From Diphasiastrum complanatum (taxonomy: Eukaryota > Streptophyta > Lycopodiopsida > Lycopodiales > Lycopodiaceae), in the NCBI GenBank assembly GCA_029204225.1, contig CM055093.1, positions 30,329,777 through 30,393,776 on the forward strand: a stretch of 64,000 bases of DNA, in the 5' to 3' direction. Below are positions 29,231 to 41,587 of the stretch, piece after piece. Position numbers and translations under genes: made by a program. Position 1 is the stretch's first letter. Each line of letters starts with the position of its first letter. The notes under the pieces were generated by a model. The model had not been told where the DNA came from, did not search any database, and saw nothing but the letters and a program-made list of their open reading frames with translations.

Positions 29231-31231
29231 AAGTCTAGTAGGGTCATAGTCCTTTAGCATGAGTCAAAGACCTTCACTACATCTTTGTTTATATGCTTAG
29301 ATTCTAGATCCTCATTGGCATTGGATTAGGTATTGACATGGAATAGTTTGGAAGAAAATGTTGGCAAGGTTGTAGGTCCTAACAATAAATTGAGCCAAAT
29401 TTTGAACTTTTCAGAGCCTGATTATTGGCCTCTCATGTCCCTTTGATTTTTTTTTATCATTTATCAAGTGTCAAATATGATCATTTGACGGCTATCAAGT
29501 ATAGTTTAAACAATTATCAATTATTAATTATCAATCATCATTTATTATGGGAGAAATGTAGAATATCTAACTCATAAACTTTGAGAAGTGAATTTTTACT
29601 TTTCATTGGCTTTATGCTATTAACTATTAACATGGACACTAACAATTGACCACAATTACCTGCAACAACATGGAAAATAAATGTCAAGTTATGGAGGTGC
29701 ATCTAGAAAGGTGTCTTTTTTTTCTTAAGCATTTAGTTCATAGCAAACACAAATTTAGTGCATTTTTAGTTAATTAGATCCTTAGAATTACCTTGTTCTT
29801 TTTTAGCAATTTATTTTATTTTTGTCTTTCAAGAATGACTTTCCTTTTTGTCATTGCCATGATGAAAAAGATACACAAAATGAAAACAAAAGTCTAAAAC
29901 CATATCCAATATGGATCTCATCTGGAGGAGCATCTATGAAGCTCTATATCGTTTTTAAGCTCTTGGTTAAGTGAGCATGAATCTATAAAAAATAATATAT
30001 CATTTAATCATAAAAAAATCAGTATATCATATATCATTCGTCATCTATTATAAACATCAAAGATGAATTTCGACTATCAATATTAGTTATCAATTATCGT
30101 TCATCACTTACTTGCCTATTAGGTTATAGTTTATCGTTTATCGTTTATCATATCACAGTAAAAGGATTGAGAACATAAGAAAATAAGGATGTTGTTGTCA
30201 ATACACTTGCCCTATGAGGTCCATGTTTCATTCTTGTCTAGTTAGTTGTTAGTGTGCTACCCTTACTATAAAATTTGAGGAACTAATCTAGAAAATCAAA
30301 ACACGAAAATTGAGGAGGTGATCTTGATTCGAGTTGTAGCTACAAGTTGTTGGATTGGCATCTCTGTTACATTTGAATTATTGCTTGTGTTCCATAGCTT
30401 AGGGGCTAGATTTGTTTGATCTAAATTGGTTCGGTAGGTTTGATCCACCATTCATTCTTGTTGTGTCCATTGGCTTCAACATTCTATTAGAGAACAAATC
30501 AATGATTGCATTTGTATATCTCCATTTTACAAGCCACACAAAACTACAAGTGCTCAAGAAGTTTTAACAGAAATATCTTCTACCAAAATCATATCCATTA
30601 ATCATTCAGTCCTTCATTCCAAAATAATCTCCCATTGATCAACTAGCATTTTCGACTATGCAAGAGTAGAATGCACGCCAAACTCTTGAAATGGAAGGCA
30701 TTATCACAAGTTTGTTGTTGTTAGGGCTTGAACATTTCACTAACTTCAACTTACATTCTGTTAAATTGATTCGTCACATACCTAATCGGATGGATCAAGA
30801 GGGCAGAGAGGGGGTTTCATGGATCTATTCTGGGTGAGTAGTCATGTGTATTATCAAGTTTTGATCTAGTGAGGAGAGGTTAAACGAAGAGGCTTGCTAA
30901 GGATGTCAATCTTGCTGCTTCTCTTTTTGGTCTTTTTCTTGGTTTGGTTTGTTTGTGCTTATATAGGCGTCCTTGGCTCTAGATCTTCTCCTCAACCGGT
31001 TGATCTTCTCAAGGGAGGTTAACAATGAAAGAAATCCTACCTATGGATCTTAATGATCACTCCATGATGTTGTTAAAGAGAGATATATGTATCTCCCGAT
31101 GGTATTGTCATGGTCTCTCTCAATTCGTAATGTGGATAAGACATGCTCGTGATGGGATATAAAATGGCCCCTAAACAAGTTATCGATGCGAAGAAAATGG
31201 TAAAGGAGTCAGTCTATATCTCAATTACAGT
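29231..31231. other. AT-rich relic DNA
   Basis: Many short TATCATTTATCAA/ATCAATTATC words between 29450 and 30160. No open frame or domain seen. It probably contains the decayed 5' half of copia X. Confidence 0.4.
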
Positions 31232-31453
31232 TCAAGCTAATATTAATTCTTGAGATTGATTGATCGTAGAGACCAAGCCAATCAATTGTTCGAAGGCTTT
31301 CTGGTCCTCTTCAGTCCAAGTAAAAGGTTCGTCCTCCTTCAAGAGTCTCACTAATGGAGAGATGAGGGAAGAGTAGTTGCTAATAAACTTCCTATAATAA
31401 CCCGCTCTTCCTAGGAAATATCGTAACTCATTTGCAGTGGTGGGGGGTAGCAT
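31232..31453 (-). pseudogene. Ty3/gypsy RT thumb to RNase H junction fragment
   Basis: Minus strand MLPPTTANELRYFLGRAGYY, then RKFISNYSSLISPLVRLLKE and FTWTEEDQKAFEQLI. The LRxFLGxxGYYRRFI...W...QKAF pattern is specific to gypsy RT just before RNase H. Flanking sequence has no RT palm or RNase H. Confidence 0.88.
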
Positions 31454-33645
31454 TACTTCCGATCAATCAAAATCATATGGATTGAGCAATGGGTATGAGT
31501 ATTCCCTCAATCAATAGGCTTATACCTTGTTTATTATAAATTCACAATAACAATAACAACCGACTGCAAATCCAATTCTTGCTTAGCAATTAGATGGTTA
31601 TAGTTACTAGAGCATTTCAAGAAGAGATCCAGGTAGGTTCAGTGACTTCCCCACATGTAGCAAAATTGGCTTTGTAATGTCGGGGGGGAGAGGGCGTTTT
31701 TAACTTGTCAAACAAATGTGCTAAACCTGCGGCAAACGGTTAGTTCTCAAATCTTGGCTTGGTTTTACAATTGTTATTATCAAGCAGACCAAATCATCCG
31801 AACAGATTTAGAATCTGTCCAAGAAGTTATTAATGGGTTTTCAGAGTTTTGTCTTTAAATCGGTACGTAATACAACTGTAGAACAAAAGCAGGGCAAAAA
31901 TAAACCGCAGGCAGGGATTTACTAATCAAAATCCTAATGGCAAATGTATGTGGGTTATTGAATCCTTTTCAGACCAACGAATACGAGGCAACCATTAGCA
32001 CGGCCCACGGGGTGAGTCGTGGAAGGGATTGGAAAGGGATAGGGATGACCACAAATATGACAGAAACAGGAGAATGGGCCGTAGACAGGCCGTTGGTAGA
32101 GGGCGTGGATAGATCCTAGAATTATGGCAAAGCCTCAAATGAGCCACAGGTCAAGAAACTAGCTGTAGGTAGTTAGAAAGGTAATGAGGAGGGATGGATA
32201 GATGGAGCAGGGCTTCAAGCAACCTGTAGGACAGGACAACAGTATGGCTCCTCCATCGCACCAATTATATCTCTAATCATTCCAATAACATCTTCTTTTA
32301 GGCACTACAGGTCTTCAAACAGTTGCATCAGTTACAAATGAACTTATGGTAGGTTCCTTCCAGCACGTAGGCAGGGTATGGAGTGGTTTGCAGCCGCAGG
32401 TAGAGGGTCGTAGGCACATTTTTGATTTCCTTAGCACGCAGGGCAGGGAAGAAGGATGATGGCCGCAGACAGAGGTTGGAAACAAAATCACAGGTCAGGG
32501 AATTGATCGCAGACGGCAAATGAAGGGCCTCAGGTTGGAAAAAGGCCGTTGATGAGGAAGCAGGGCAGGGAAGAAGGAGAGCGTGGAAGCAGGGCGCAGA
32601 TCTGCAAATGTGCAAGCCACAGGCAGAGAATAGAGCATGCGGGGAATGATCAAACCCGCAAGCAGGGTTAGGAATGTGCCACAAATCAATGTGACAGTAA
32701 CCCACAGATTTGCAGGAAAGGAGGCCGCTAACTGCGATGAGCAGGTTTAGGTAGCAAAACAAAATCCAAATAACTAAATCGCAGCCAATGCAGCGAGTTG
32801 GGGCTGGCTAACTAGCCACTGCTCTGCAAATCTCAAGAGGCCAGAATGCCATCGCAATTACAGTGCTCATATGCTTGAAACTCTGAGCCAGAAAGAGCTT
32901 TTCCAACAAGAGATTATTTTGTAGGCAAATGGACCTTTTGTATTGTAGTATTCAAACTGAAACTTGGATATAGCAAAGGCGTTTCTCTCAAAGATTCACA
33001 GCCTATGAATTAGCCTCTCCACAAAACAATCTGTGCAGGCTCAAATTGACACGTCACCAAATCTGATTCCAAAAATGAAATGGTGAAAACACAATGCTAA
33101 ATATCAAACTAGTGAACCAATAGCAATGAAATGGAATAGACAACGAAGTGGAAGAGGTTGAGAGTGGAGGCATCAACCAGAACAACTTCTTCTCCTTCAT
33201 TCTCTCTTCACCTTCTCCCCCTCTGCACACAAGCTTCTCTACAAGCTTTTTTCTCTCTCTCTCAAAGTGAACAATGGATAATGGATGAATGTTACCTAGA
33301 GGCTGGCCCAAAGAGTTGCACCTCTTCATGAATGGGCACCAATAGGGGCTTTTAGCAATTGGGCCCAAACTTAAGGGTTGAGCCCCAAATTTGGTTTTAA
33401 ATCACCAAAGTGGCCTGCGTTGAATAAAGTTTAATTGGTTTTCAAGATGAACTAGCACCTCCTAGCCCTGACAAACCCAGGAACTAGGGGCATAGGCCTC
33501 TTAAATAAATTTAAGTCTAGCGTAAATCAATAAATAAACAGAGTTTCAATAAAAGTGCAACCGGCCATAATGGGCCATTTACACGTTAGTTTTAAGTAGT
33601 TCCGCATTGGCGTAATAGCGCGTGGCGATGATTTTCCGTCAAAAA
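31454..33645. other. Unassigned relic region with GCAGG-rich part
   Basis: 32340-32740 has repeated GCAGGG/GCAGGCAG words, similar in style to a retroelement leader array. A G-rich tract GGGGGGGAGAGGG occurs at 31682. Closed or composition-driven frames only. Could be the remains of the element that carried the RT fragment at 31232-31453. Confidence 0.4.
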
Positions 33646-34734
33646 TGTTGGATTTACTCCTCTTACTCTCCTAAATCCCAATTTTAATCTGCCTCCATTC
33701 ATGCTGCATATTTTTCTAACGTTGTCACGCAGTCTGTATTTTTACACGCAAATTCACACAAACGAAGAAAAGGCGAATGAATCGCGACACTGTGTTCTTA
33801 CACAGGTCATGGTGACAGGCAAAAAGAGGACACGACCTTACTGAATGCCAAAGGTGCCCTAACAGATAAGGCACCCTGTAAATCTTATCCTAAGGCCATT
33901 CGTAAGAGTGACGCACCTTTGCGTCATCACCAACGTTCACTTCAGTACTGACTGACGTCACACCCTTTTCACCCTCACTCCATGCAGTTATGCTAACAGA
34001 TTGGACAACGATTGCAGCCACCCATGATCTCCTACATACAACACATCCACTTTGTACTTTCGCATCTGCACACCTGTAATATTATGTATATATATATTGG
34101 ATACCATCTGCGTATTTGGTGATGATGATGATTAGATGATCAAGTGAGTGAAGAAGAGACTAAGAGAAGAGGTTTCATTCCTCATTACAGACAAAATAAG
34201 CTTTGTAGGGCACGCGGTTTCGTCCGCTATTGTATTGTGCTCTGCCGCATTATTAGCTTGTATATATGATATACTTAATCTGATACAGCTCTTTGTTCTG
34301 CATTCAGATCTGTGTTAATATTGCTATGCTTGTTCTTCATTTTGTCTAATCTTTCTAGTCGCTCTTTCTGGTAATTGTCGATCAACTTTTAGTCTTGTCT
34401 TTCGTGAATAATTCGCAACTTATTATCAGTCAAGCACAGCCTAGCTCTTCACGAATCATTCGCGACAGATAATTTGTCTTGCAATTCGCGACAAATTATT
34501 CATCTAGCGCTTCATCCATTTAAATGTTTGGCTACGTAATCTAGAATGACTGTGATTTCTATCACTAAAGTTTCGTTCATTCTGATAGGCGTAGTCATGC
34601 TTGGGGAGAGAGTCATTTAACTCATTCCACTGCGCACGAACATTTTCTATTTGAGTTCGCTTCTCGTTCGTTTCTTGTTCGAGTTCGTTTCTCGTTCGTG
34701 TTCGTCATTTATTCTTCCTCCCTCTCTCCCAACA
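33646..34734 (+). repeat. Copia B 5' LTR (1089 bp)
   Basis: Starts TGTTGG and ends CCCAACA before the primer site. A TATATATATATTGG box at about 34087 is followed by transcription-unit-like sequence. It carries a cluster of TTCGCGA-type words at 34400-34500 and repeated GTTCGTTTCTCGTTCG near 34660-34700. The 3' LTR lacks about 30 bp of this last repeat. Confidence 0.95.
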
Positions 34735-34746
34735 TGGTATCAGAGC
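34735..34746 (+). other. Copia B primer binding site
   Basis: TGGTATCAGAGC directly after the LTR end, complementary to initiator Met-tRNA. Confidence 0.95.
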
Positions 34747-34891
34747 AATTTTTATAGCTCGATTAGCTCCCACAGTACAAGACTCTACTAGCCGATAGAA
34801 TAATTGTTTTCTTGTTCTGTATTTTTCAGTATCAGATTTTCATACTTAAGTCACTGATAATTTCTCCTATCACTTAGACTAATTCTTCCAC

Positions 34892-35183
34892 ATGGATTCC
34901 CAAGGGAAAGCCAGTCCTCTCATGGACGAGCTTGATGGAGCCAATTACCATATGTGAAAATTTAAGATGAAGACTGTACTAATGGCAAAAGAATTGTACG
35001 TTACAGGTGCAGAAGGAAAACCTGAAGCGGACGAAGCGACAATCGCCAAATGGAAGCTGAAGGATGGAAAGGCTTTCGCGTTGATCATCCTCAACATCAC
35101 GGATACACATATCGGCCATGTATCTGAGGTTCAGACATCGAAAGAAGTCTGGGACATCTTGAGCACGCTATATGAAGTTTCAG
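34892..35183 (+). pseudogene. Copia B gag N-terminus with nonsense codon
   Basis: ATG at 34892 opens MDSQGKASPLMDELDGANYH, the conserved copia gag start (LDGxNYxxWKxxM). The Trp codon is TGA here, while element C has TGG at the same place. Reading continues through MKTVLMAKELY, AFALIILNIT and EVWDILSTLYEV and then jumps into RT at about 35180. Confidence 0.92.
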
Positions 35184-36282
35184 ATGATCAACACATTCCT
35201 CATTGAACAAGGATTTAAAGCAAGCACTACTGATTGCAACGTTTATTCAAAGTCACTGCTACAATCCTTCATTATCATCACCTTGTATGTTGATGATACG
35301 TTGCTCTTCAGCAACAATGCCAATATGGTCAAGGATTCAAAACAGATGTTGTTCTCAGAATTTGATATGACTGATCTAGGTGAAGCTCACTTCTGTCTTG
35401 GAATTCAAATCCATAGAGACAGAGCAAATCGACTGATTTACATCACTCAACCAAGGTATCTGCATAATGTTCTTAACAGATACAATTTGATGAATTGTAA
35501 ATCAGCTCACTCACTGATGGATCTAGGCCTGCATTTGTCACAGGACCAATGTCCCCAGACAAAGGAGGAAGAGAAACAGATGAGAGAATACCCGTATCGA
35601 TCGATATTCGGATCTCTCATGTACGCGATGGTCTATACAAGGCCAAATATTTCTTTTGTTGTTAGCTCACTCAGCCAATACATGGCTAATCTTGGAATTA
35701 CCCATTGGAAGGCTCTTATTTGAGTCATGAAATATATTGACCTACCATGGACCAGTGCATCTGCTATGGAGATGTCAACAACGACAATTTTCATCAACTC
35801 AGTGGATATTCTGATGCAAGTTGGGGAGGAGATGCAGACCGTCGTAAGTCCACATATGGATTTACATTCTTCTTCAATGGCAGTCCTATTTCGTGGAATA
35901 GTCGTAAGCAAACCTCTATCACACTTTCTTCTACTGAAGCAGAATATATTGCTGCTTCTCAATCTATTAAAGAAGTATTTTGGTTGAGAAATTTGTTGTA
36001 AGACATCAATCTGTATCAGTACAGCCTACAATTTTGTTTTGTGATAACCAAAGTGCTATTGCCTTATCGGCCAACCCTAGAATTCATTCTAGGAGTAAGC
36101 ACATTGAGATAAGATATCACTACATCAGGGGCAAGGTTCTCGACAGAGAGGTGAGCTTAACGTCCTGCAGAACACAGGACATGGTTGCAGACATTTTTAC
36201 GAAAGCACTCAGTGTTAATGCACACAACAGATTTTGTGCATTGCTAAGTCTGAAGATCAAGGCATTCACGGATCCAGATTAA
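35180..36282 (+). pseudogene. Copia B RT and RNase H remnant
   Basis: Enters RT at TFLIEQGFKAST, then LYVDDTLLFS (the YVDD active site), EFDMTDLGEAHFCLGIQI, and GSLMYAMVYTRPNISFVVSS with a stop at 35721. RNase H follows with YSDASWGGDADRRKSTYGF, SWNSRKQTSITLSSTEAEYI, a frame shift near 36000, and then LFCDNQSAIALSANPRIHSR and DMVADIFTKAL. Several lesions; integrase and the RT fingers are missing. Confidence 0.93.
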
Positions 36283-36289
36283 GGGTGGG
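36281..36289 (+). other. Copia B polypurine tract
   Basis: AAGGGTGGG directly before the 3' LTR, one T interrupting the purines. Confidence 0.85.
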
Positions 36290-37347
36290 TGTTGATTTAC
36301 TCCTCCTATTCTCCTGAATCCCAATTTTAATCTGCCTCCATTCATGCTGCATATTTTTCTAACATTATCATGCAGTCTGTATTTTAACACACAAATTTGC
36401 ACAGATGAAGAAAAGGCGAATGAATCGCGACATTGTGTTCTTACACAGGTCATGGTGACAGGCGAAAAGGGGACACTACCTTACTGAATGCCAAAGGTGC
36501 CCTAACAAATAAGGCACCCTGTAAATCTTATCCTAAGGCCATTCGTAAGAGTGACGCACCTTTGCGTCATCACCAACGTCACTTCAGTATTGGCTGACGT
36601 CACACCCTTTTCACCCTCACTCCATGCAGTTACGCTAACAGATTGGACAACGATTGCAGCCACCCATGATCTCCTACATACAGCACATCCACTTTGTACT
36701 TTCGCATCTGCACACCTGTAATATTATGTATATATATATTGGATACCATCTGCGTATTTGGTGATGATGATGATTAGATGATCAAGTGAGTGAAGAAGAG
36801 ACTAAGAGAAGAGGTTTCATTCCTCATTACAGACAAAATAAGCTTTGTAGGGCACGCGGTTTCGTCCGCTATTGTATTGTGCTCTGCCGCATTATTAGCT
36901 TGTATATATGATATACTTAATCTGATACAGCTCTTTGTTCTGCATTCAGATCTGTGTTAATATTGCTATGCTTGTTCTTCATTTTGTCTAATCTTTCTAG
37001 TCGCTCTTTCTGGTAATTGTCGATCAACTTTTAGTCTTGTCTTTCGCGAATAATTCGCGACTAATTATCAGTCGAGCACAGTCTAGCTCTTCGCGAATCA
37101 TTCGCGACTAATAATTTGTCTTGCAATTCGCGACAAATTATTCATCTAGCGCTTCATCCATTTAAATGTTTGGCTATGTAATCTAGAATGACTGTGATTT
37201 CTATCACTAAAGTTCTGCTCATTCTGATAGGCGTAGTCATGCTTAGGGAGAGAGTCCTTTAACTCATTCTGCTACGCATGAACATTCTTGTTCGAGTTCG
37301 TTTCTCGTTCGTGTTCGTCATTTATTCTTCCTCCCTCCCTCCCAACA
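36290..37347 (+). repeat. Copia B 3' LTR (1058 bp)
   Basis: Partner of 33646-34734. The 31-bp length difference is due mainly to loss of one GAGTTCG-rich repeat unit near the end. Followed by the AAAAA target duplicate. Confidence 0.95.
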
Positions 37348-37352
37348 AAAAA

Positions 37353-38255
37353 TAACTTGAAAAAGGAGAGTTTTTTTTTCTCGCAAACAGCTCGCTTGAT
37401 TGCTTTGTCTATCTAGATATGTGTGACAAGCTCAAACCTGAAGACTTTCCTCGGCAATCAATCTTACCAATTGAGGACAAGGTGTAGACATTGTAGGCGC
37501 TAGTTCTTGTTGTGCAAATGGCCTTATTGGGCTTGAATTCCGTAGATTTGGCCTTTTAAGCACTGTTATACCTGGATTATACCTGGATTTGGCATTGTGT
37601 TGGTGATATGTTGCTTTGTGGAACAATTAGACTTTGGTTGGACATTGTCGATTGATGATTTTGGAGTTGGTTGACAATTGTCAACCTTAGGCTTTTCCTT
37701 CCTATTGTCTTGTGGTCTTGAATTCTGCGTGACCATGCTTGCTTGGAAGCCTTCTGCCGATTTTCTGCCAAAAGTTCCACTTGTCACGGGTACCTATTGC
37801 AATGTAGCTTCCACTAAATGTTGTAGAAGGCTTGGTAGAATTCTTGTAATTTCTATAGTTGCAATTTGCTTGATGAATTCTACAAGTTCTGTCTTTTGTG
37901 ATGTTGTAGTCATTTGAGTCTGAGGTGACTCTATGCACTTTTTGGATTTGGGAGGATTGTTGTGTAGTCCACTTGTCTCAAAACCAGGTGGCACTAAATT
38001 TTTTCGTTTGTAGTGCATCTTAAATGGATTTGTCTAATGACACAGTCCATGCTTCTTGTAAGATAATGCCATCTTAGCTTTTCGTAATTGTCTCAATGGA
38101 CAATCTAGACATGGATGGTTGGTCCCACATTGTGAACACCAAGGTAAAAAAATTGTTGGATCACCTCGATGTGGGCATTCTAATCGATGTCTTCCACCAC
38201 ATCCAAAACATCATACCATGCACATAATACCATCCCCCTGGAGGTGATAAACATA
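37353..38255 (-). pseudogene. Gag-like relic M, part 2 (downstream of the copia C insertion)
   Basis: Minus-strand continuation of 47439-48200. Right after the C insertion the frame gives LQGDGIMCMV, then after one stop a Cys/His cluster CFGCGGRHRLEC, and then WCSQCGTNHPCLDCP, two zinc-knuckle-like groups (CX2CX3HX3C and CX2CX3HX4C, not the standard CX2CX4HX4C). Further on are polar pieces such as QTQMTTTSQKTELVEFIKQI and KPKVDNCQPTPKSS. Several stops. A gag-type nucleocapsid region of an old retroelement is the best guess. Confidence 0.55.
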
Positions 38256-39285
38256 TGTTGGATTTATTCCCTCTAGCTCTCCTAAATCCCATTTTAATCT
38301 GCCTCCATTCATGTTGCATATTTATTAACATTGTCACGCAGTCTGCATATTTACATGCAAATTCGCACAGACGAAGAAAAGGCAAAAGAATCGCGACACT
38401 GTGTTTTTACACAGTTTAAGTTGACAGGCAAAAAGGGGACACTATCTTTTAGAATGCCAAAAGTGCCCTAAAAGCTAAGGCACCCTGTAAATCTTATCCT
38501 AAGGCCATTCGTAAGAGTGACGCACTTTTCGCATCATCACCAACGTTCACTTCAGCACTGGCTGACGTTGCACCCTTTTCACGCTCACCCCATGCAGTTG
38601 CGCTAACAGATTGGACAACGATTGCAGCCACCCACGATCTCCTACAGACAGCACGCTCTGTACTTTCATATATGCACACCTGTAATATTATGTAATATAT
38701 ATATACTTGACACCATTCGTGTAAGAGACGATGAAGAGAGCAGAAGAAGACGACATAAACTTTGTAGGGCACGCGGTTTCGTCCGCTACTGTATTGTGCT
38801 CTACCGCATTATTGACATGTATACATGATATACTTAATCTAATATAGTTCATTGTTCTGCGTTCAGATCTATGTTAATATTGCTATGCTTATCATTCATT
38901 CTGTCTGATCTTTCTAGTTGTTTTTACTGGTAATAGACAATTAACATTTAGTCTTGTCTTTCGCGAATCATTCATGACTAATTATCAGTCGAGCACAGTC
39001 TAGCTCTTCGCGAATCATTCACGACTAATTATCAGTCGAGCACAGTCTAGCTCTTCGTGAATCATTCACGACAAATTATTCTTCTAGTGCTTCATCTATT
39101 AATGTTCGGCTACGTAATCTAGAATGACCGTGATTTCTATCACTAAAGTTCTGTCATTCTGATAGGCATAGTCATGCTTACGAAGAGAGTCGTATAGTTC
39201 ATTCCGCTGCGCACGAACATTTTCTATTCGAGTTCGTGTCTCGTTCATTTATTGTTCGAGTTTGTTTCTCGTTCATGTTCGTCAT
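38256..39285 (+). repeat. Copia C 5' LTR, 3' end deleted
   Basis: Colinear with the B LTR to GTTCGTCAT (39285), where it jumps to GAGTAATTGTTTTCTTG, which in B lies about 60 bp beyond the primer site. The LTR terminus and primer site are therefore deleted. A unit containing CGAGCACAGTCTAGCTCTTCG is duplicated at about 38985-39075. Confidence 0.9.
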
Positions 39286-39373
39286 GAGTAATTGTTTTCT
39301 TGTTCTGTAAATATCAGATTTTCATACTTAAGTCACTGATAGTTTCTCCTATCACTTAGACTAATTCTTCCAC

Positions 39374-40207
39374 ATGGATTTCCAAGGGAAAGCCAGTCCT
39401 ATCATGGACAAACTTGATGGAGCCAATTACCATCTGTGGAAATTTAAGATGAAAACTGTACTAATGACAAAATTATTGTACGACGTTGTTACAGGTGCAA
39501 AAGGGAAACCCGAAGCGGCCGACGCAACAATCGCCAGATGGAAGCTGAAGGATGGAAAGGCTTTTGCACTGATCATCCTCAACATCACGGATATCCAGAT
39601 CGGCCATGTATCCGAGGCTCAGACATTGAAAGAAGTCTGGGACACCTTGAGTACACTATACGAAGTGCGAGATATAGCTTCCAAGCTACATCTCAAGAAG
39701 AAATTCTACTCACTCAAGATGACGAACGGTGATTCCCTGCAGAATTACATTAATCAATTCAAGAACCTGCTAAGACAAATGGCCATTGTCGGATCTATCA
39801 TAGACAATCAAGATGTAGTGATGCAACTGCTTACAGGCTTGCCAAGTTCTTACGACAGTTGGGTGATGATCATCACGACACATCCAGAATTGACTCTTTT
39901 GAGAGTCATTACTATGTTGTTGCAGGAAGACACGCGAAGGAACGAAGCCTCGAGTTCCTCAACTGATTCTCATGCCTTGTACACCAACAAGAGCACGACA
40001 AAGCAAAAGGAGAAGAAAGGCCCGAAGCAGTCGAAGCCGGACCAGAAACCAGCTCAGCACAAGGAACAATCGAATCCGCAGACAAAGAAAAAGCTGTTCT
40101 ACAGATACTACAAACGAAACAACCACGGAATACAACTACCGCATACTTCAAGCGAAGAACGACAACAAAGGGTAGTCGAATCAAGTGGCGAATGTAGTTG
40201 CCCGTAA
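39374..40207 (+). pseudogene. Copia C gag (277 codons, C-terminally fused)
   Basis: ATG at 39374 gives MDFQGKASPIMDKLDGANYH, then LWKFKMKTVLM, the conserved gag start, then a UBN2/Retrotran_gag body (LHLKKKFYSLKMTNGDSLQ, LLTGLPSSYDSWVM). It reaches a Lys-rich linker (KEKKGPKQSKPDQK) and a degenerate knuckle where Cys codons have become Arg or Tyr (LFYRYYKRNNHG). The frame ends just after 40200, where the sequence passes directly into the middle of an LTR. Domain order fits copia gag; protease and all of pol are deleted. Confidence 0.9.
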
Positions 40208-40334
40208 GAGTGACGCACTTTTTGCATCATCACCAACGTTCACTTCAGCACTGGCTGACGTCGCACCCTTTTCATGCTCACCCCATGCAGTTGCGCTAAT
40301 AGATTGGACAACGATTGCAGCCACCCACGATCTC
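40203..40334 (+). repeat. Copia C 3' LTR, left piece
   Basis: Begins at CGTAAGAGTGACGCAC, which lies about 260 bp inside the full LTR, and is interrupted at ATCTC by gypsy A. It resumes at 46699. Confidence 0.92.
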
Positions 40335-40692
40335 TGTTACGAGCTTGTAACCAGTGCCGAACCCTAGAGAACACAGATAGGTCAGATACCACAGTCAGGG
40401 TCGTGTCCAGCGTACATGACCAACAGGGCAAGACAGTGTGAGTAGTGTGCCCCAGCACGGTCCATAGCCATGGCGGGCCTAACACAGCCTAGGGACCCTG
40501 TCAGCAGGATAGGGCCCCCAGTTGGGTCCCGACGTGCAGTCGGCCACGTCAGTGCCACGTGGCCGACACTTGGCAGTAGCATGCTACCAGTCCTCACACT
40601 GGGCTAGGAGGGGCTTACTCTATATCAGGGAGTAGGCAAGGTTGGGTGGATCAATTAGTGTTTGCCCTACTGTGGTGTTAGGATCTACTACA
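40335..40692 (+). repeat. Gypsy A 5' LTR
   Basis: TGTTACGAGC to CTACTACA. Contains CACGTCAGTGCCACGTGG (two ACGT cores, a palindromic CCACGTGG) at about 40545-40562, a typical plant bZIP/bHLH-type site. A CTCTATATCAGG stretch near 40618 could be the TATA element. Both are inference from motif. Confidence 0.97.
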
Positions 40693-40693
40693 C

Positions 40694-40706
40694 TGGTATC
40701 AGAGCC
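40694..40706 (+). other. Gypsy A primer binding site
   Basis: TGGTATCAGAGCC, one base after the LTR end, complementary to initiator Met-tRNA. Confidence 0.95.
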
Positions 40707-41587
40707 ATCTCCATCCTAGGGAGTTCAGGAGCAACAGTAGAGAAAGCTATCAGAAGATAGGAAAGATCTGGGAGATTCTCAGAAAAGAATAGAGGAGGAA
40801 AATCGCTGTAGGATCAGCTTTCTAATCCTCCAATTTGCTGGATTTCTCAGTAGTTTGGAAGCATATCTTTTACAATAGCTTCAGCGCTGAAAAATCAGTT
40901 TCCCTCTCTGATTTTCGAGTGTAGATCACTATGATCTGAGCGGAAATTCAAGAGGAAGGGAAGAGCAGGTCCATCGCTGTATAGTCAGCCCTCAAATCTG
41001 AGTTTCGTATGAAGTTCTGAGTAGATTAGAAGGAGTTCTGATCTGAAATATTGTAGCAGGGCCAGCGCTGGACAGTAGGGTAGAAATCTCAGAATTTAAC
41101 CCTGTTTTTCAGAAGTTTTTCAGGAGTCTGAGTTTCAAACTTGCTTGCTACAGACCAGCGACCTACAGGCTGAGAGTAAATCAGAGAATCAAGGTGATTT
41201 CAGAGCTGTAAATTGGACAAATCGGGCCAGATAGGTTGCTGACCAACCAGCGAGGGCAGGGACTTCAAAAATTCCGGATTTCTTTTTGTAAACTTCCGGT
41301 TTTTACTCGGTTTGTTGGAGCCCCACACCTCAAATCAGATCAGTCAGCTACTCAACTCAAGAACCGGGAAATTTGGCACCGTTTTGAAGCTTCAAACTGG
41401 CATTTTCCGGGACAGCAAGTCTGAAATCTTGGGGAAAAGAGCTGAAAGGGTTCCTCTTCATAATCTCTTTGGAAGTACAGTCCTCAGAAACAGCTAAGTC
41501 ATCTTTCCTTTCCCTTGTACAGTTGTAAATTAGTCTTTTAGACTTTTTTCCTTCAGAAGTTAAGGTAGCTCTCTTTCAGTTTCGAAG
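40707..41587 (+). other. Gypsy A leader
   Basis: About 880 bp before the first ATG. Recurrent CAGCGCTG/ATCGCTGTA words (near 40802, 40882, 40972, 41063, 41156) followed by CAG- or TAG-containing spacers suggest a diverged leader repeat with roughly 90-base spacing. No coding. Confidence 0.6.

Larger units (their letters stand above)
33646..37347 (+). mobile_element. Copia element B (same family as C), internally deleted
   Basis: LTRs 33646-34734 and 36290-37347 begin TGTTGGATTTA or TGTTGATTTA and end CCCAACA, flanked by AAAAA at 33641-33645 and 37348-37352. Primer site and polypurine tract are present, but the interior is only 1555 bp: a gag start is fused to RT, so protease, integrase and half of RT are gone. 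Inserted close to the gag-like relic M. Confidence 0.95.

Noticed and set aside
32328-32762. 144-codon Cys/Leu/Pro-rich minus-strand frame
   Set aside because: Reflects the GCAGG-rich repeated DNA; no conserved Cys spacing.
40240-40597. Minus-strand open frames within the gypsy A LTR
   Set aside because: The same frames occur in both LTRs as chance openings in GC-rich repeat DNA.
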